Counted from the first letter of the stretch, positions 40,392 through 48,579 are shown. The stretch is 64,000 nt of DNA from Umezawaea beigongshangensis (GCF_016464305.1 NZ_JAEIOJ010000002.1:714096-778095), one strand, 5' to 3'. Program-made: numbers and translations. Notes: generated by a model not told the origin, from the letters alone.

Positions 40392-40835
40392 TTGGCTCTC
40401 AGCAGCAGGACCGCGGCGGCGCTCCACGCGCTGACGCTGCTGGCGCGACGGCAGGAGTCGCTGACCTCCACGACGATCGCGGCCAGCATGGCGAGCAACC
40501 CGGTCCTGGTCCGGCGCATCCTCGGCAGCCTGCGCGACGCCGGCCTGGTGCACTCCACGGAGGGGCGAGGTGGCGGCTGGAGCCTGGCCCGCGCCCCCAG
40601 GGAGATCACGCTCCACGACGCGTACACCGCCGTCGAGAAGGGACCGGTCCTGACGCGGCACGCCCATCCGGCCAGCGGCACGTGCGACGTCGGCCGGCAC
40701 ATGCACGCGCTGCTCGACGCGCAGTTCCGGGAGGCCGAACAGGCCATGGAGGAGCGGCTCGGTCGCACGACCGTCGCCGACCTCGTCCAGCAGGTGCTGG
40801 CCAAGGGACGCGAACTCGCACACCAGGACCACTGA
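40392..40835 (+). CDS. Rrf2-family transcriptional regulator (TTG start)
   Basis: 147 residues. ALSSRTAAALHALTLLARRQ is the Rrf2 N-terminal helix; TIAASMASNPVLVRRILGSL the HTH; GRGGGWSLARAPREITLHDA the wing. Only one Cys (GTCDVG) remains of the three that bind Fe-S in IscR/NsrR, so it is more like YwnA-type members. The start is TTG 40392: it has AGGAGG 5 nt upstream and fits the family N-terminus, while in-frame ATG/GTG codons farther upstream have neither. Divergent from the cluster operon and upstream of the exporter, so it may control either. Confidence 0.82.
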   Translation: MALSSRTAAALHALTLLARRQESLTSTTIAASMASNPVLVRRILGSLRDAGLVHSTEGRGGGWSLARAPREITLHDAYTAVEKGPVLTRHAHPASGTCDVGRHMHALLDAQFREAEQAMEERLGRTTVADLVQQVLAKGRELAHQDH

Positions 40836-40844
40836 CCGAGCGGT

Positions 40845-40873
40845 GGCGGGGGCCGGGCCCCCGCCCTTTTTTT
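40845..40873 (+). terminator. canonical intrinsic terminator with T-run
   Basis: GGCGGGGGC/GCCCCCGCC stem (40845-40853, 40857-40865) with CTTTTTTT after it, 9 nt after the Rrf2 stop. It separates Rrf2 from the MFS gene, so the exporter needs its own promoter. Confidence 0.9.
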
Positions 40874-40944
40874 CGGACTTTACCGCAACCGATTCGGTGG
40901 CAGTTTCCGTCCGCCCGTCCCCTCCTGAGAGGAATCGCAGAGCC

Positions 40945-42438
40945 GTGAGCGCTCAACGCAGTCCGTGGCCGGCGCTGTACGCCGTCATCGCCGGGTTCTT
41001 CATGCTCGTGCTGGAGATGAACATCGTCGCGGTGGCCAACCCGGCGATCATGACCGACCTGGACGCCGACGTCTCCCAGGCCATCTGGGTCACCAGCGCC
41101 TACCTGCTCGCCTACACGGTGCCGCTGCTGGTCGCAGGTCGGCTCGGCGACCGCTTCGGCCCCAAGAACGTCTACCTGCTCGGCCTGGTGGTGTTCACCG
41201 GCGCCTCGCTGTGGTGCGGCTCCTCCACCAGCATCGACGAGCTGATCACGGCGCGCGTCGCGCAGGGCCTGGGCGCGGCGCTGATGACGCCGCAGACCAT
41301 GGCCGTGATCACCCGCACCTTCCCGCCGGCCGAGCGCGGCGCGGCCATGGGCCTGTGGGGCGGCACGGCCGGACTGGCCGCGCTGCTCGGCCCGATCCTC
41401 GGCGGCGTCCTGGTCGACTGGCGGGGCTGGGAGTGGATCTTCTACGTGAACGTGCCCGTCGGCGTCGTGGCCTTCGTGCTGGCCGTCTGGCTGGTGCCTG
41501 CGCTGGAGACCCGTGAGCACGGGTTCGACCTGACCGGCATGGCGCTGTCCGCGATCGGCCTGTTCCTGGTGGTGTTCGGCGTCCAGGAGGGCAACGCCCG
41601 GCACTGGGACGCCGTCACCCGGGTCCTGATCGTCACCGGTGTCGTGGTGCTGGCCCTGTTCGTGCTCACGCAGCTCCGCCACACGGGAGAACCCCTGGTG
41701 CCCATGAGCCTGTTCCGGGACCGCAACTTCGCCCTGTCCACCGTGGCCGTCACGTCCATGGCCGCGGCGGTGAACGGCCTGTTCGTGGTCGCCTACTTCT
41801 ACCTGCAGCAGGTGCGGGACCTGTCCCCGACCGAGTCGGCGACGGTGTTCGCGCCGATGGCGCTGCTCACCGGCGTGCTGGCCCCGGTCGTCGGCAGGAT
41901 CTCGGACCGCGTGCCGCCGCGGGTGATCCCGACCACCGGCTTCGCCCTGTTCGCCGCGACGCTGTTCACCTTCGCCGCGATCATGACCCCGGACTCGTCG
42001 CTCGTCCTGTTCACGATCGTCGGCGCCGTCGCCGGTGTCGCGAACGCCTTCGTCTGGGCGCCCCTCGCGGCCACCGCCATCCGCGGCCTGCCGCCCCGGC
42101 AGGCCGGTGCCGGCTCGGGCGTGTTCCTGACCACCCGGCAGATGGGCTTCACGCTCGGCTCCGCCGTCATCGGCGCGCTGCTGTCGGCCCTCATCGCGGC
42201 ACAGGGGCTGCCGAGCGGCCCGATCGGCGAGAGCGGCGACGGCACCGCCGTGCGAGACCTGCCGCCCGAACTGCGCGACGCGGTCGTGGCGAAGACCAGC
42301 ACCGCGCTCAGCCAGTCCGCGTACCTGCCCGCGGTGGTCCTGCTGATCGGCCTGGTCGCGTCGGCGCTGTTCACCACCCGGCCCAGCGCCGCCCGCACAC
42401 CCGCTGCGGAGTCGGAGCGGTCCGCGCCGCCCCGCTGA
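40945..42438 (+). CDS. MFS multidrug exporter, DHA2 (EmrB/QacA) family
   Basis: 497 residues, 14 predicted membrane helices. VTSAYLLAYTVPLLVAGRLG and DRFGPKNVYL are motif A; RVAQGLGAALMTPQTMAVI is motif B; GLWGGTAGLAALLGPILGGV is antiporter motif C. Proton-driven export of a small product or drug is expected; in this position it is the likely self-resistance pump of the cluster. GTG 40945 with AGAGGA upstream; an in-frame GTG at 40843 would overlap the terminator. Confidence 0.88.
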   Translation: MSAQRSPWPALYAVIAGFFMLVLEMNIVAVANPAIMTDLDADVSQAIWVTSAYLLAYTVPLLVAGRLGDRFGPKNVYLLGLVVFTGASLWCGSSTSIDELITARVAQGLGAALMTPQTMAVITRTFPPAERGAAMGLWGGTAGLAALLGPILGGVLVDWRGWEWIFYVNVPVGVVAFVLAVWLVPALETREHGFDLTGMALSAIGLFLVVFGVQEGNARHWDAVTRVLIVTGVVVLALFVLTQLRHTGEPLVPMSLFRDRNFALSTVAVTSMAAAVNGLFVVAYFYLQQVRDLSPTESATVFAPMALLTGVLAPVVGRISDRVPPRVIPTTGFALFAATLFTFAAIMTPDSSLVLFTIVGAVAGVANAFVWAPLAATAIRGLPPRQAGAGSGVFLTTRQMGFTLGSAVIGALLSALIAAQGLPSGPIGESGDGTAVRDLPPELRDAVVAKTSTALSQSAYLPAVVLLIGLVASALFTTRPSAARTPAAESERSAPPR

Positions 42439-42461
42439 CCACCCCCGCACCACGAACGCCC

Positions 42462-42506
42462 GAGGAAGGCGCGAACTCCTGGTGGGTCGGAGTTCACGCC
42501 TTCCTC
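42462..42506. terminator. bidirectional hairpin terminator
   Basis: 18-nt arms (42462-42479 and 42489-42506) with one mismatch, between the convergent MFS and SDR genes. Confidence 0.75.
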
Positions 42507-42524
42507 AGGTCAGCGGGCGAGCGG

Positions 42525-43301
42525 TCAGACCGTCTTCATCATCCCGCCGTCGATCACCAGGTTCGCTCCGCTCATGTTGGCCACCCGCCCGGACGCGAGG
42601 AACACCACGAGCGCCGCGATCTCCTCGGGGTCGGCGAACTCGCCCGTCGAGGTGCCCACGGTGGCGGGGAGCTTGTCCTTGAACTCCTCCAGCGTGCTGC
42701 CCGCCCGCCGGGCGAGCTGCTCCCCCGGTCCACCGGGGGAGTTCCACAGGTCCGTCCACACAGGACCGGGCGAGATCGTGTTCACCCGCAGCCCCTGACC
42801 GCCGAACTCCTCGGCGAGCGCCTTGCCGAGGTTCGACACCGCGGCCTTGACCGCGGACTGCGCGACCAGGCGCGGTTGCGGCAGCTTCGCGTTGACCGAA
42901 CTGATGTTGATCACCGAGCCGCGGCGCTCCAGGAGGCTGGGGATGGCGGCCCGCGTCGCGCGGACGTTCGACATGAACGTCACGTTGAACGTGTGCAACC
43001 AGCCCTCGTCGTCGACCTGGAGGAACCCGCCGGGGGGCGTCGAGGTGCCGGCGACGTTGTTGACCAGCAGATCGATTCCGCCGTGCTGGTCCAGGGCGTG
43101 CCGCACGACGCGCGCCGGCTCGTCGGGATCACCCAGGTCGACCTCCAGCGCGTCCGGCGTGAGCGCCTTCAACGCGTCGGTGACGGTACGGCTGCCCGCG
43201 ACGACCGCGTACCCGTCGTCGACGAGCGCTTGGACGATCGCCAGTCCGATCCCCCTTCCCGCTCCGGTCACCACAGCGACACGCTTCGTCTTCGTCGTCA
43301 T
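42525..43301 (-). CDS. SDR-family protein lacking the catalytic tyrosine
   Basis: 258 residues. The cofactor motif TGAGRGIG, NNVAG and INISS (catalytic Ser) are intact, and the Lys is present in AQSAVKAA, but the Tyr of Y-x3-K is Gln (CAG codon at 42858-42860). The C-terminus (ANMSGANLVIDGGMM) is normal. Either it is a non-catalytic or altered SDR, or another residue substitutes. ATG 43301 follows GGAGGAA. It lies between the exporter and the LmbU regulator, with an LmbU-like palindrome 120 bp upstream of its start. Confidence 0.83.
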   Translation of the reverse strand: MTTKTKRVAVVTGAGRGIGLAIVQALVDDGYAVVAGSRTVTDALKALTPDALEVDLGDPDEPARVVRHALDQHGGIDLLVNNVAGTSTPPGGFLQVDDEGWLHTFNVTFMSNVRATRAAIPSLLERRGSVINISSVNAKLPQPRLVAQSAVKAAVSNLGKALAEEFGGQGLRVNTISPGPVWTDLWNSPGGPGEQLARRAGSTLEEFKDKLPATVGTSTGEFADPEEIAALVVFLASGRVANMSGANLVIDGGMMKTV

Positions 43302-43420
43302 CAGAGAACTTCCTCCACTGCTTCCGCGGGCGATGATCGTGCCGATTCGCAGGCACACGCCCGCACTCCCGGCGACCTGCACCACTCAGAACTGCGACCA
43401 GGCACGTGCTTCCGGGCCTC

Positions 43421-43436
43421 GTCCCGCCGGCGGGAC
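43421..43436. promoter_or_regulatory. putative LmbU-type operator (copy 2)
   Basis: GTCCCGCCGGCGGGAC, a perfect 16-bp palindrome upstream of the SDR gene and beside the end of the LmbU gene. It differs from 40215-40230 at one base. Confidence 0.55.
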
Positions 43437-43488
43437 GGGGCGGTGACAGCCGGTCGTGCGGGCGGGATCCACATTTTCATGATCCACG

Positions 43489-44130
43489 TCAGACCCTACC
43501 GATGTGCGGCGACTCCGTGCTCAGCACGTCCTCGGCGGCACGGTCGAGGATGATCACCATCCAGTTCTCCAGGTGGTCGTCCACCCGCTGCGCCGCCGCA
43601 CGCCAGCGTTCGACGCGTTCCCGCGCCACGGGCACCCGTGGCAGCAACGACGTCAGCGCTGGCACACCCTTCTCGGCCTGCCGGTGAGCACGCAACCGAC
43701 GGCGCAGCTCGTTGCGCGACCAGCGCTGCTCCTCGGCGCGGTCCAGCCACTCGTCCTGCTCGGCGGTGTCCAGGGACGCGACCTCGGCGTGGTGCTGGAA
43801 GCTCAGCAGCTCGCGGCGCCGCTCGATCGAGAAGCGCCGGGCGACCCAGGCGTAGTTGCGCAGCGTCTGGTAGTCGAGGCCGGCGGACTCGATGGCCCGG
43901 ACGTAGCGGTCGGCGTAGTTCTGCTGACCGCACACCAACCAGTCACCCAGGCACCAGGCCGACGACTCGAGGATGCGCGACAGGTGCACCCCCGCGCGTT
44001 CCCAGCTGTGGTAGGTGAGGGCGGCTGGAAAGTGCAGGCCAAGACGGGAGATCAGCACCTGGTCGTCGCGAACCCGCCTCCTCCGCTGCTCCGGCACCGG
44101 CTCCAGGTCGCGTCTACCGATTCTCGACAC
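43489..44130 (-). CDS. LmbU-family transcriptional regulator
   Basis: 213 residues. LHFPAALTYHSWERAGVHLS, RILESSAWCLGDWLVCGQQN, LDYQTLRNYAWVARRFSIER and WSRNELRRRLRAHR follow the LmbU/NovE family pattern; that family contains cluster-situated activators for lincomycin, novobiocin and hormaomycin. The central part (LDYQTLRNYAWVA) is the DNA-binding helix-turn-helix. GTG 44130 with AAGGGGA. It probably activates the salicyl-aminocyclitol operon through the two GC palindromes at 40215 and 43421. Confidence 0.87.
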   Translation of the reverse strand: MSRIGRRDLEPVPEQRRRRVRDDQVLISRLGLHFPAALTYHSWERAGVHLSRILESSAWCLGDWLVCGQQNYADRYVRAIESAGLDYQTLRNYAWVARRFSIERRRELLSFQHHAEVASLDTAEQDEWLDRAEEQRWSRNELRRRLRAHRQAEKGVPALTSLLPRVPVARERVERWRAAAQRVDDHLENWMVIILDRAAEDVLSTESPHIGRV

Positions 44131-44663
44131 ACTTTCCCCTTGGAGTGCTCAAGACTGCCAGTTGGTAAAGTAAAGGTAAAGACTCGTCGATGCGGGTCAC
44201 ACGGCGAGCAGTCTGCACGCCGTACCGACAACTGTGGCGGGACCGAACGCCGCGTCGCGAATGAATGGCTTCCGTCAGCGATCCGGCGTCGCATGCGCCG
44301 ACGCTGGACCTTCCCAGGTTTCGGCACGTTGAAGTGACCCATGGTCCTCCCCCAAGTCCCCGTGGACCAGCGATTCTAGCATAGCCGTTGAAGAAGACCG
44401 GGCATAGCGCGCTCACGGCGGGCGCCGATCGACCAGTACTCCGGATTTCCCATACGAGACGCCTGCGCCCTGTTAGGCTCGCGGCTGCATCCGGTGCGGT
44501 TCGAGCACCACACCGGGACTGGGGAGTCCAACTGTGCAACAGCGCGCTCAATGCTGTGGGGAGCAGTCGCGCGGTGCTCGGCGGCTTTGACGTGGAAACA
44601 GCACGCCAACACCTCGCTTCGCCTTGTTGAGGCGCTGTTCGGCATGAATTCAGAGGGGACGTC
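44131..44663. other. long intergenic region between LmbU and flavin oxidase genes
   Basis: 533 bp. Locally AT-rich at 44158-44185 (GGTAAAGTAAAGGTAAAG), a likely promoter area for the LmbU gene, and with TTAGGCT at 44470-44476 as a possible -10 for the plus-strand oxidase. An 80-codon plus-strand frame at 44388 has a weak start and no recognisable protein sequence. Confidence 0.5.
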
Positions 44664-46385
44664 ATGACGGGCGAAGATATGACGAGAAGCACGAAGAAAG
44701 ACGCGAATAGAAGTGGTAGACGTTCGTTCCTCGGGGTGAGCGCGGGACTGGCCGCGGGGGTTGCCGCGTTCCCGCTGCTGGGGGCCGGGAGCGCCGGCGC
44801 GACCACCGCGGCCGCCGAGGAGGCCGCCGCGACCGACACCTTCGGGCCGTTCACCGTGTCGTCAGGAGATCCCCGCTACGGCGAGCTGATCACCGGGAAC
44901 AACCAGCGCTGGGTGGGTTCCCCGGACCACTTCCGGCTCGTCGGCTCGACCCAGCAGGTCGTCGACGCCGTCGACGACGCGGTCAGCACCGGCCGTCGTG
45001 TCGCGGTGCGCAGCGGCGGGCACTGCTACGAGGACTTCGTCAGCAACCCCGCCGTCCGCGTCGTGATCGACATGTCGGAGATGGACTCGGTCCACTACGA
45101 CCCGCAGATGCGGGCGTTCGCCGTCCAGCCCGGCGCGCGGCTGCTGAACCTGTACTCCACGCTGTACAAGGGGTGGGGGGTGACCATTCCCGGCGGCCGG
45201 TGCTACTCCGTGGGGGCCGGCGGTCACATCTGCGGCGGTGGCGACGGCCCGCTGGCCCGTCGCCACGGGCTCACCGTCGACCACCTCTACGCCGTCGAGG
45301 TGGTCGTGGTCGACCGGTCGGGGAAGGCGCGCAGCGTCGTGGCCACCAGGGAGCCCGACGACCCCCATCGCGACCTGTGGTGGGCGCACACCGGCGGTGG
45401 GGGCGGGAACTTCGGCGTGATCACCCGCTACTGGCTGCGCTCGAACGGCGTGGACGGCGCCGATCCGGCCACCGCGCTGCCCAGGCCGCCGTCCACGGTG
45501 CTGCTGCACGCAATATCTTTTCCCTGGGCGGAGCTCACCAAGACGCAGTTCACCAGGCTGGTCAAGAACTTCACTTCCTGGCACGAGCTCAACAGCGGTC
45601 CCGACTCACCCGGCACGGCGTTGTCGGCATCGCTCGCGCTCAACCACAAGTCCAACGGAAGCGTATCCGTCTTCGCCCAGGTCGACGGGGACGACCCGAA
45701 CGCCGAGCAGTTGCTGACGGATTTCGTCAAGGTGCTCCGCGACGGTGTGACGACCAGTGTCCGGGCAATGACCGACAATGGCGGCGAATACGGTCCGATG
45801 CCTCAACTGGTCAACGCTCAGCGTCTGCCCTGGTTCCACTCCGTTCGACTGCTGGCAACCAATTCACCTATGCTGACCAACCCGACCCTACGTGCCGACC
45901 ACAAATCTGCGTACCACCGGAAGGGTTACACCGACGCTCAGCTGTCCGTAATCTACAAGCACCTCACCAGCGCCGCGATCGACAACCCGAACGCGATGCT
46001 GCTGCTGCTGCCGTACGGTGGAAAGATAAACGCGGTGGACTCCGCCGCGACCGCGGCCCCGCACCGGACGTCGGTGTTCCAGGCGCTCTGCCAGACCTTC
46101 TGGTCCACCGCCGCCGACGACGCCAAGAACCTGTCGTGGCTCCGCGGCTTCTACGCCGAGCTCTACGCCGCCACGGGCGGTGTCCCGGTTCCCGACAGCC
46201 GCACCGACGGCTGCTACGTCAACTACCCCGACACCGATCTGTCCGATCCGGCCTACAACTCCTCGAACGTCCCGTGGCACGACCTGTACTACAAGTCCAA
46301 CTACCCCCGCTTGCAGCAGGTCAAGGCCAAGTGGGACCCCAAGGACGTCTTCCAGCACTCCCAGTCGGTCCGGCTCCCGTCCTGA
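44664..46385 (+). CDS. Tat-exported BBE-like flavin oxidase, bicovalent FAD
   Basis: 573 residues. A twin-arginine signal is at residues ~16-46 (SGRRSFLG, hydrophobic run, AGA cleavage region). The FAD-binding domain has His120 in RSGGHCYEDF and Cys180 in PGGRCYSVGAGGH, the pair that holds FAD bicovalently in berberine-bridge-type oxidases (GilR, Dbv29); the C-terminal BBE segment ends YPRLQQVKAKWDPKDVFQHS. It would oxidise an alcohol or aldehyde in the extracytoplasmic space. ATG 44664 with GAGGGGA. Adjacent to the cluster regulator, so it may finish or modify the exported product. Confidence 0.86.
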   Translation: MTGEDMTRSTKKDANRSGRRSFLGVSAGLAAGVAAFPLLGAGSAGATTAAAEEAAATDTFGPFTVSSGDPRYGELITGNNQRWVGSPDHFRLVGSTQQVVDAVDDAVSTGRRVAVRSGGHCYEDFVSNPAVRVVIDMSEMDSVHYDPQMRAFAVQPGARLLNLYSTLYKGWGVTIPGGRCYSVGAGGHICGGGDGPLARRHGLTVDHLYAVEVVVVDRSGKARSVVATREPDDPHRDLWWAHTGGGGGNFGVITRYWLRSNGVDGADPATALPRPPSTVLLHAISFPWAELTKTQFTRLVKNFTSWHELNSGPDSPGTALSASLALNHKSNGSVSVFAQVDGDDPNAEQLLTDFVKVLRDGVTTSVRAMTDNGGEYGPMPQLVNAQRLPWFHSVRLLATNSPMLTNPTLRADHKSAYHRKGYTDAQLSVIYKHLTSAAIDNPNAMLLLLPYGGKINAVDSAATAAPHRTSVFQALCQTFWSTAADDAKNLSWLRGFYAELYAATGGVPVPDSRTDGCYVNYPDTDLSDPAYNSSNVPWHDLYYKSNYPRLQQVKAKWDPKDVFQHSQSVRLPS

Positions 46386-46395
46386 CGACCTCCTC

Positions 46396-46438
46396 CCGTC
46401 GGGGTCACCGGCTCGTCCGGTGATGGTGATCCCGACGG
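46396..46438 (+). terminator. hairpin terminator after the oxidase gene (first of two)
   Basis: 14-bp arms (46396-46409, 46425-46438) with one G-A mismatch, 10 nt after the stop. Confidence 0.65.
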
Positions 46439-46443
46439 TGGTT

Positions 46444-46478
46444 CTGCCGCACCGGTTCGACGAAGCCCGGTGCGGCAG
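46444..46478 (+). terminator. hairpin terminator after the oxidase gene (second of two)
   Basis: 12-bp perfect arms CTGCCGCACCGG/CCGGTGCGGCAG (46444-46455, 46467-46478). Confidence 0.65.
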
Positions 46479-47122
46479 ACCGCGGTCGTGCGCCGGTGAC
46501 GGTGTCGTGGAACCGCGCGACACCGCAGAGCGGCGCGTGCGGTGCGGCACGGCACGGCTGAAGCTGGCGACGCACCACCCGACCGCCCGGTCGCTGACGC
46601 TCGACAGCACCCGCCAGTCCTGTGTGGACCCGATCGACCGGCTGGTCGTCCTCGTGCGCTCCCACCCGGACCTGGACACGGTTCCCGGCCTCCTGGCACA
46701 CACCGAGGACGGCGTCGCCTGGTCGGCGACCCGGGGTCAGAGACAAGATCTGCAAGCGCTCGACGCGACGGCGGGAGTGCCGGACACGGGCCGGGGAACA
46801 CCGGGACCGACGCACGCGCCTTCGCTGCGGGGCGGTCGCTGCACGAGATGTCGGCAACCGCCGGGAGGTGGTGCCGACGGCGATCCGACTTTCGGTGCGG
46901 TCTCTCTCGCCGCCGCTGGTGGTTGCCGGCCCGCGTGAGTCGTGCGTCCGGGACAGAAGCCGGTCGGACACACCCGTGGCACCTGCCGCACCCGCGTCGG
47001 CAACGCGGTGGGGAACGTGATCGACCCGGACCGGGGCGCAGCGCTCTGCGCGTCGCCTCCACGTGTACGTTCACCTGCCGAGGGGCATCCGGTCCGGCGT
47101 CGACCTCGTGAAGGTGGTTCGG
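46479..47122. other. gene-poor region with possible coding relic
   Basis: About 640 bp without a supported gene. The plus-strand frame near 46625-46760 reads DPIDRLVVLVRSHPDLDTVP, which looks protein-like but has no start signal and degrades on both sides; it may be a decayed gene. Not identified. Confidence 0.4.
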
Positions 47123-48022
47123 GTGGATCCGTGGCGTGACAGACCTGGTGTGGCGGTGGTCGTTCATCCGGGCGCCGTGGTGGATCACTCCGGATTGCGG
47201 GATCTGGTGTCGCGCAGCGCCCAGGACCGCGGCTGGTGCGAGCCGCAGTGGTTCGAGACCACCCGTGACGATGCCGGGACGGGGGTGACGGCACTCGCCC
47301 TGCGAGGCCGCCCGCGCCTGGTCCTGGCGTGCGGTGGGGACGGCACGGTGAACGCGGTGGCCGCCGGGTTGGCGCACACCGGGGTGGCGATGGGAATAGT
47401 CCCGATCGGCACGGGGAACCTCGTGGCCCGGAACCTGGGGATCGGCAGCGGGGTGCAGGACGCCGTCGCGTCCGCGTTCGACGGTGCGGACCGCCGCATC
47501 GACATGGGCCTGCTGGACGAACGCCCCTTCGTCGGCATGGGCGGGATCGGTCTGGACGCGGAGATGGTCCGCGACACCTCGCCCAGGATGAAGCGTCTCC
47601 TGGGGTGGCCCGCATACGTACCGGCGGTCCTCAAGGGTCTGCGATCGGGCGCGAGTCGGGTGTCTGTCCGGTTGGACGACGGCCGCTGGCTGACCCGCCG
47701 CGTCCTGGGGGCGGTCATCGGCAACGTAGGCGCCTTGCAGGGCGGGGTTTCCCTCTTGCCGGACGCGGATCCCGCCGACGGGCTCCTGGACCTGGTGTTG
47801 CTGCGTGACGTGCACGCCGGGGGTTGGCTTGTCACGGCGGGGAGCCTGATCGGGTCCCGCCGGGTGGACGGGCCGGCGGTGGAGCGGTTCCGGTTCCGGC
47901 GCTTGGAGTTGCGCAGCAGTCGCACCAAACCGTTCGAGGTGGACGGAGAAGTCTGCGGGACGACCAGGTCGCTGAAGGCCCAGGTGGACCCCGGAGCGCT
48001 CGTCGTCAAGGTGCCGGCATGA
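47123..48022 (+). CDS. diacylglycerol/lipid kinase family protein (YegS/DgkB fold)
   Basis: 299 residues. CGGDGTVNAVAAGLA is the nucleotide-binding GGDGT motif; GIVPIGTGNLVARNL is the second conserved block; MGGIGLDAEMV and ALQGGVSLLPDADPADGLLD define the C-terminal lipid-kinase domain. It phosphorylates diacylglycerol, a ceramide-like lipid or a polyprenol. GTG 47123 is chosen for AAGGTGG upstream; GTG 47063 is an alternative. Confidence 0.82.
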   Translation: MDPWRDRPGVAVVVHPGAVVDHSGLRDLVSRSAQDRGWCEPQWFETTRDDAGTGVTALALRGRPRLVLACGGDGTVNAVAAGLAHTGVAMGIVPIGTGNLVARNLGIGSGVQDAVASAFDGADRRIDMGLLDERPFVGMGGIGLDAEMVRDTSPRMKRLLGWPAYVPAVLKGLRSGASRVSVRLDDGRWLTRRVLGAVIGNVGALQGGVSLLPDADPADGLLDLVLLRDVHAGGWLVTAGSLIGSRRVDGPAVERFRFRRLELRSSRTKPFEVDGEVCGTTRSLKAQVDPGALVVKVPA

Positions 48023-48186
48023 ACTCGGCGACCGCGAGGGTGCTGGTGCGGCAGCTGCGGGAGCGCGACGCCCTCGAACCTGCCGAGAATCTCGTCTGTG
48101 CGGGTAGAGGCCGTACGAGCCCAAGAGGCGTCGAACACTCACGGCGACGGCTGCCATCCGCCGAGACGCCGACCGGCACGGCATGA
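48019..48186 (+). CDS. possible small ORF overlapping the lipid kinase stop
   Basis: 55 codons starting at an ATGA overlap. Arg-rich, unrecognised sequence. The overlap resembles translational coupling but composition and lack of homology make a spurious frame equally likely. Confidence 0.2.
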   Translation: MNSATARVLVRQLRERDALEPAENLVCAGRGRTSPRGVEHSRRRLPSAETPTGTA

Positions 48187-48278
48187 CGACCGGCCGTGCG
48201 GACGACGCTGTCAGCAGGCACAGGGCGCCAGCGGCGGTGGGAGCGGTCGACCACGGCCGCGAAAGGGTGACCCCACGT

Positions 48279-48302
48279 GGGAGCAGACGATCGTCTGCTC
48301 CC
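48279..48302. repeat. 24-bp perfect palindrome plus a third repeat
   Basis: GGGAGCAGACGA and its exact complement with no loop, then a further TCTGCTCCC at 48305-48313, giving a direct repeat of the right arm. It lies just beyond the tRNA terminator. Possible recombination or regulatory site. Confidence 0.6.
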
Positions 48303-48321
48303 AGTCTGCTCCCGTGGACGC

Positions 48322-48360
48322 AGAACGGCCCGCCGGTGGTGTTCACCGACGGGCCGTTCT
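48322..48360 (-). terminator. terminator of the tRNA-Val/Cys/Gly cluster
   Basis: An 18-nt stem with one G-U pair and an ACAC loop, starting 20 nt beyond the tRNA-Val 3' end. 48318-48353 is repeated exactly at 21983-22018. Confidence 0.8.
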
Positions 48361-48379
48361 GACCAGCAAACATAACTGG

Positions 48380-48451
<72 letters not shown>

Positions 48452-48452
48452 G

Positions 48453-48524
48453 AGGCGGAGACGGGAATCGAACCCGTGTACAGGGCTTTGCAGGCCCTTG
48501 CCTAAGCCACTCGGCCACTCCGCC
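48453..48524 (-). tRNA. tRNA-Cys (GCA)
   Basis: 72 nt: acceptor GGCGGAG/CTCCGCC, anticodon stem AGGGC/GCCCT with loop CTGCAAA (GCA), T-arm ACGGG-TTCGATT-CCCGT, discriminator T. One base separates it from tRNA-Val. Confidence 0.95.
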
Positions 48525-48579
48525 GTTGCCCTGAGGACCAGCCGCAGGACAATGGCCTGAGCCAGAGGACTCTCTGCCG

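Noticed and set aside
44114..44854. Minus-strand open frame over the spacer and the start of the flavin oxidase gene
   Set aside because: It overlaps the Tat signal-coding region of a well-supported gene and has no start signal or family match.
46301..48373. A 690-codon minus-strand open frame across the oxidase end, spacer and lipid kinase
   Set aside because: It covers three unrelated units, has Arg/Pro/Ser-rich composition and no recognisable motif; the plus strand carries the lipid kinase GGDGT motif.
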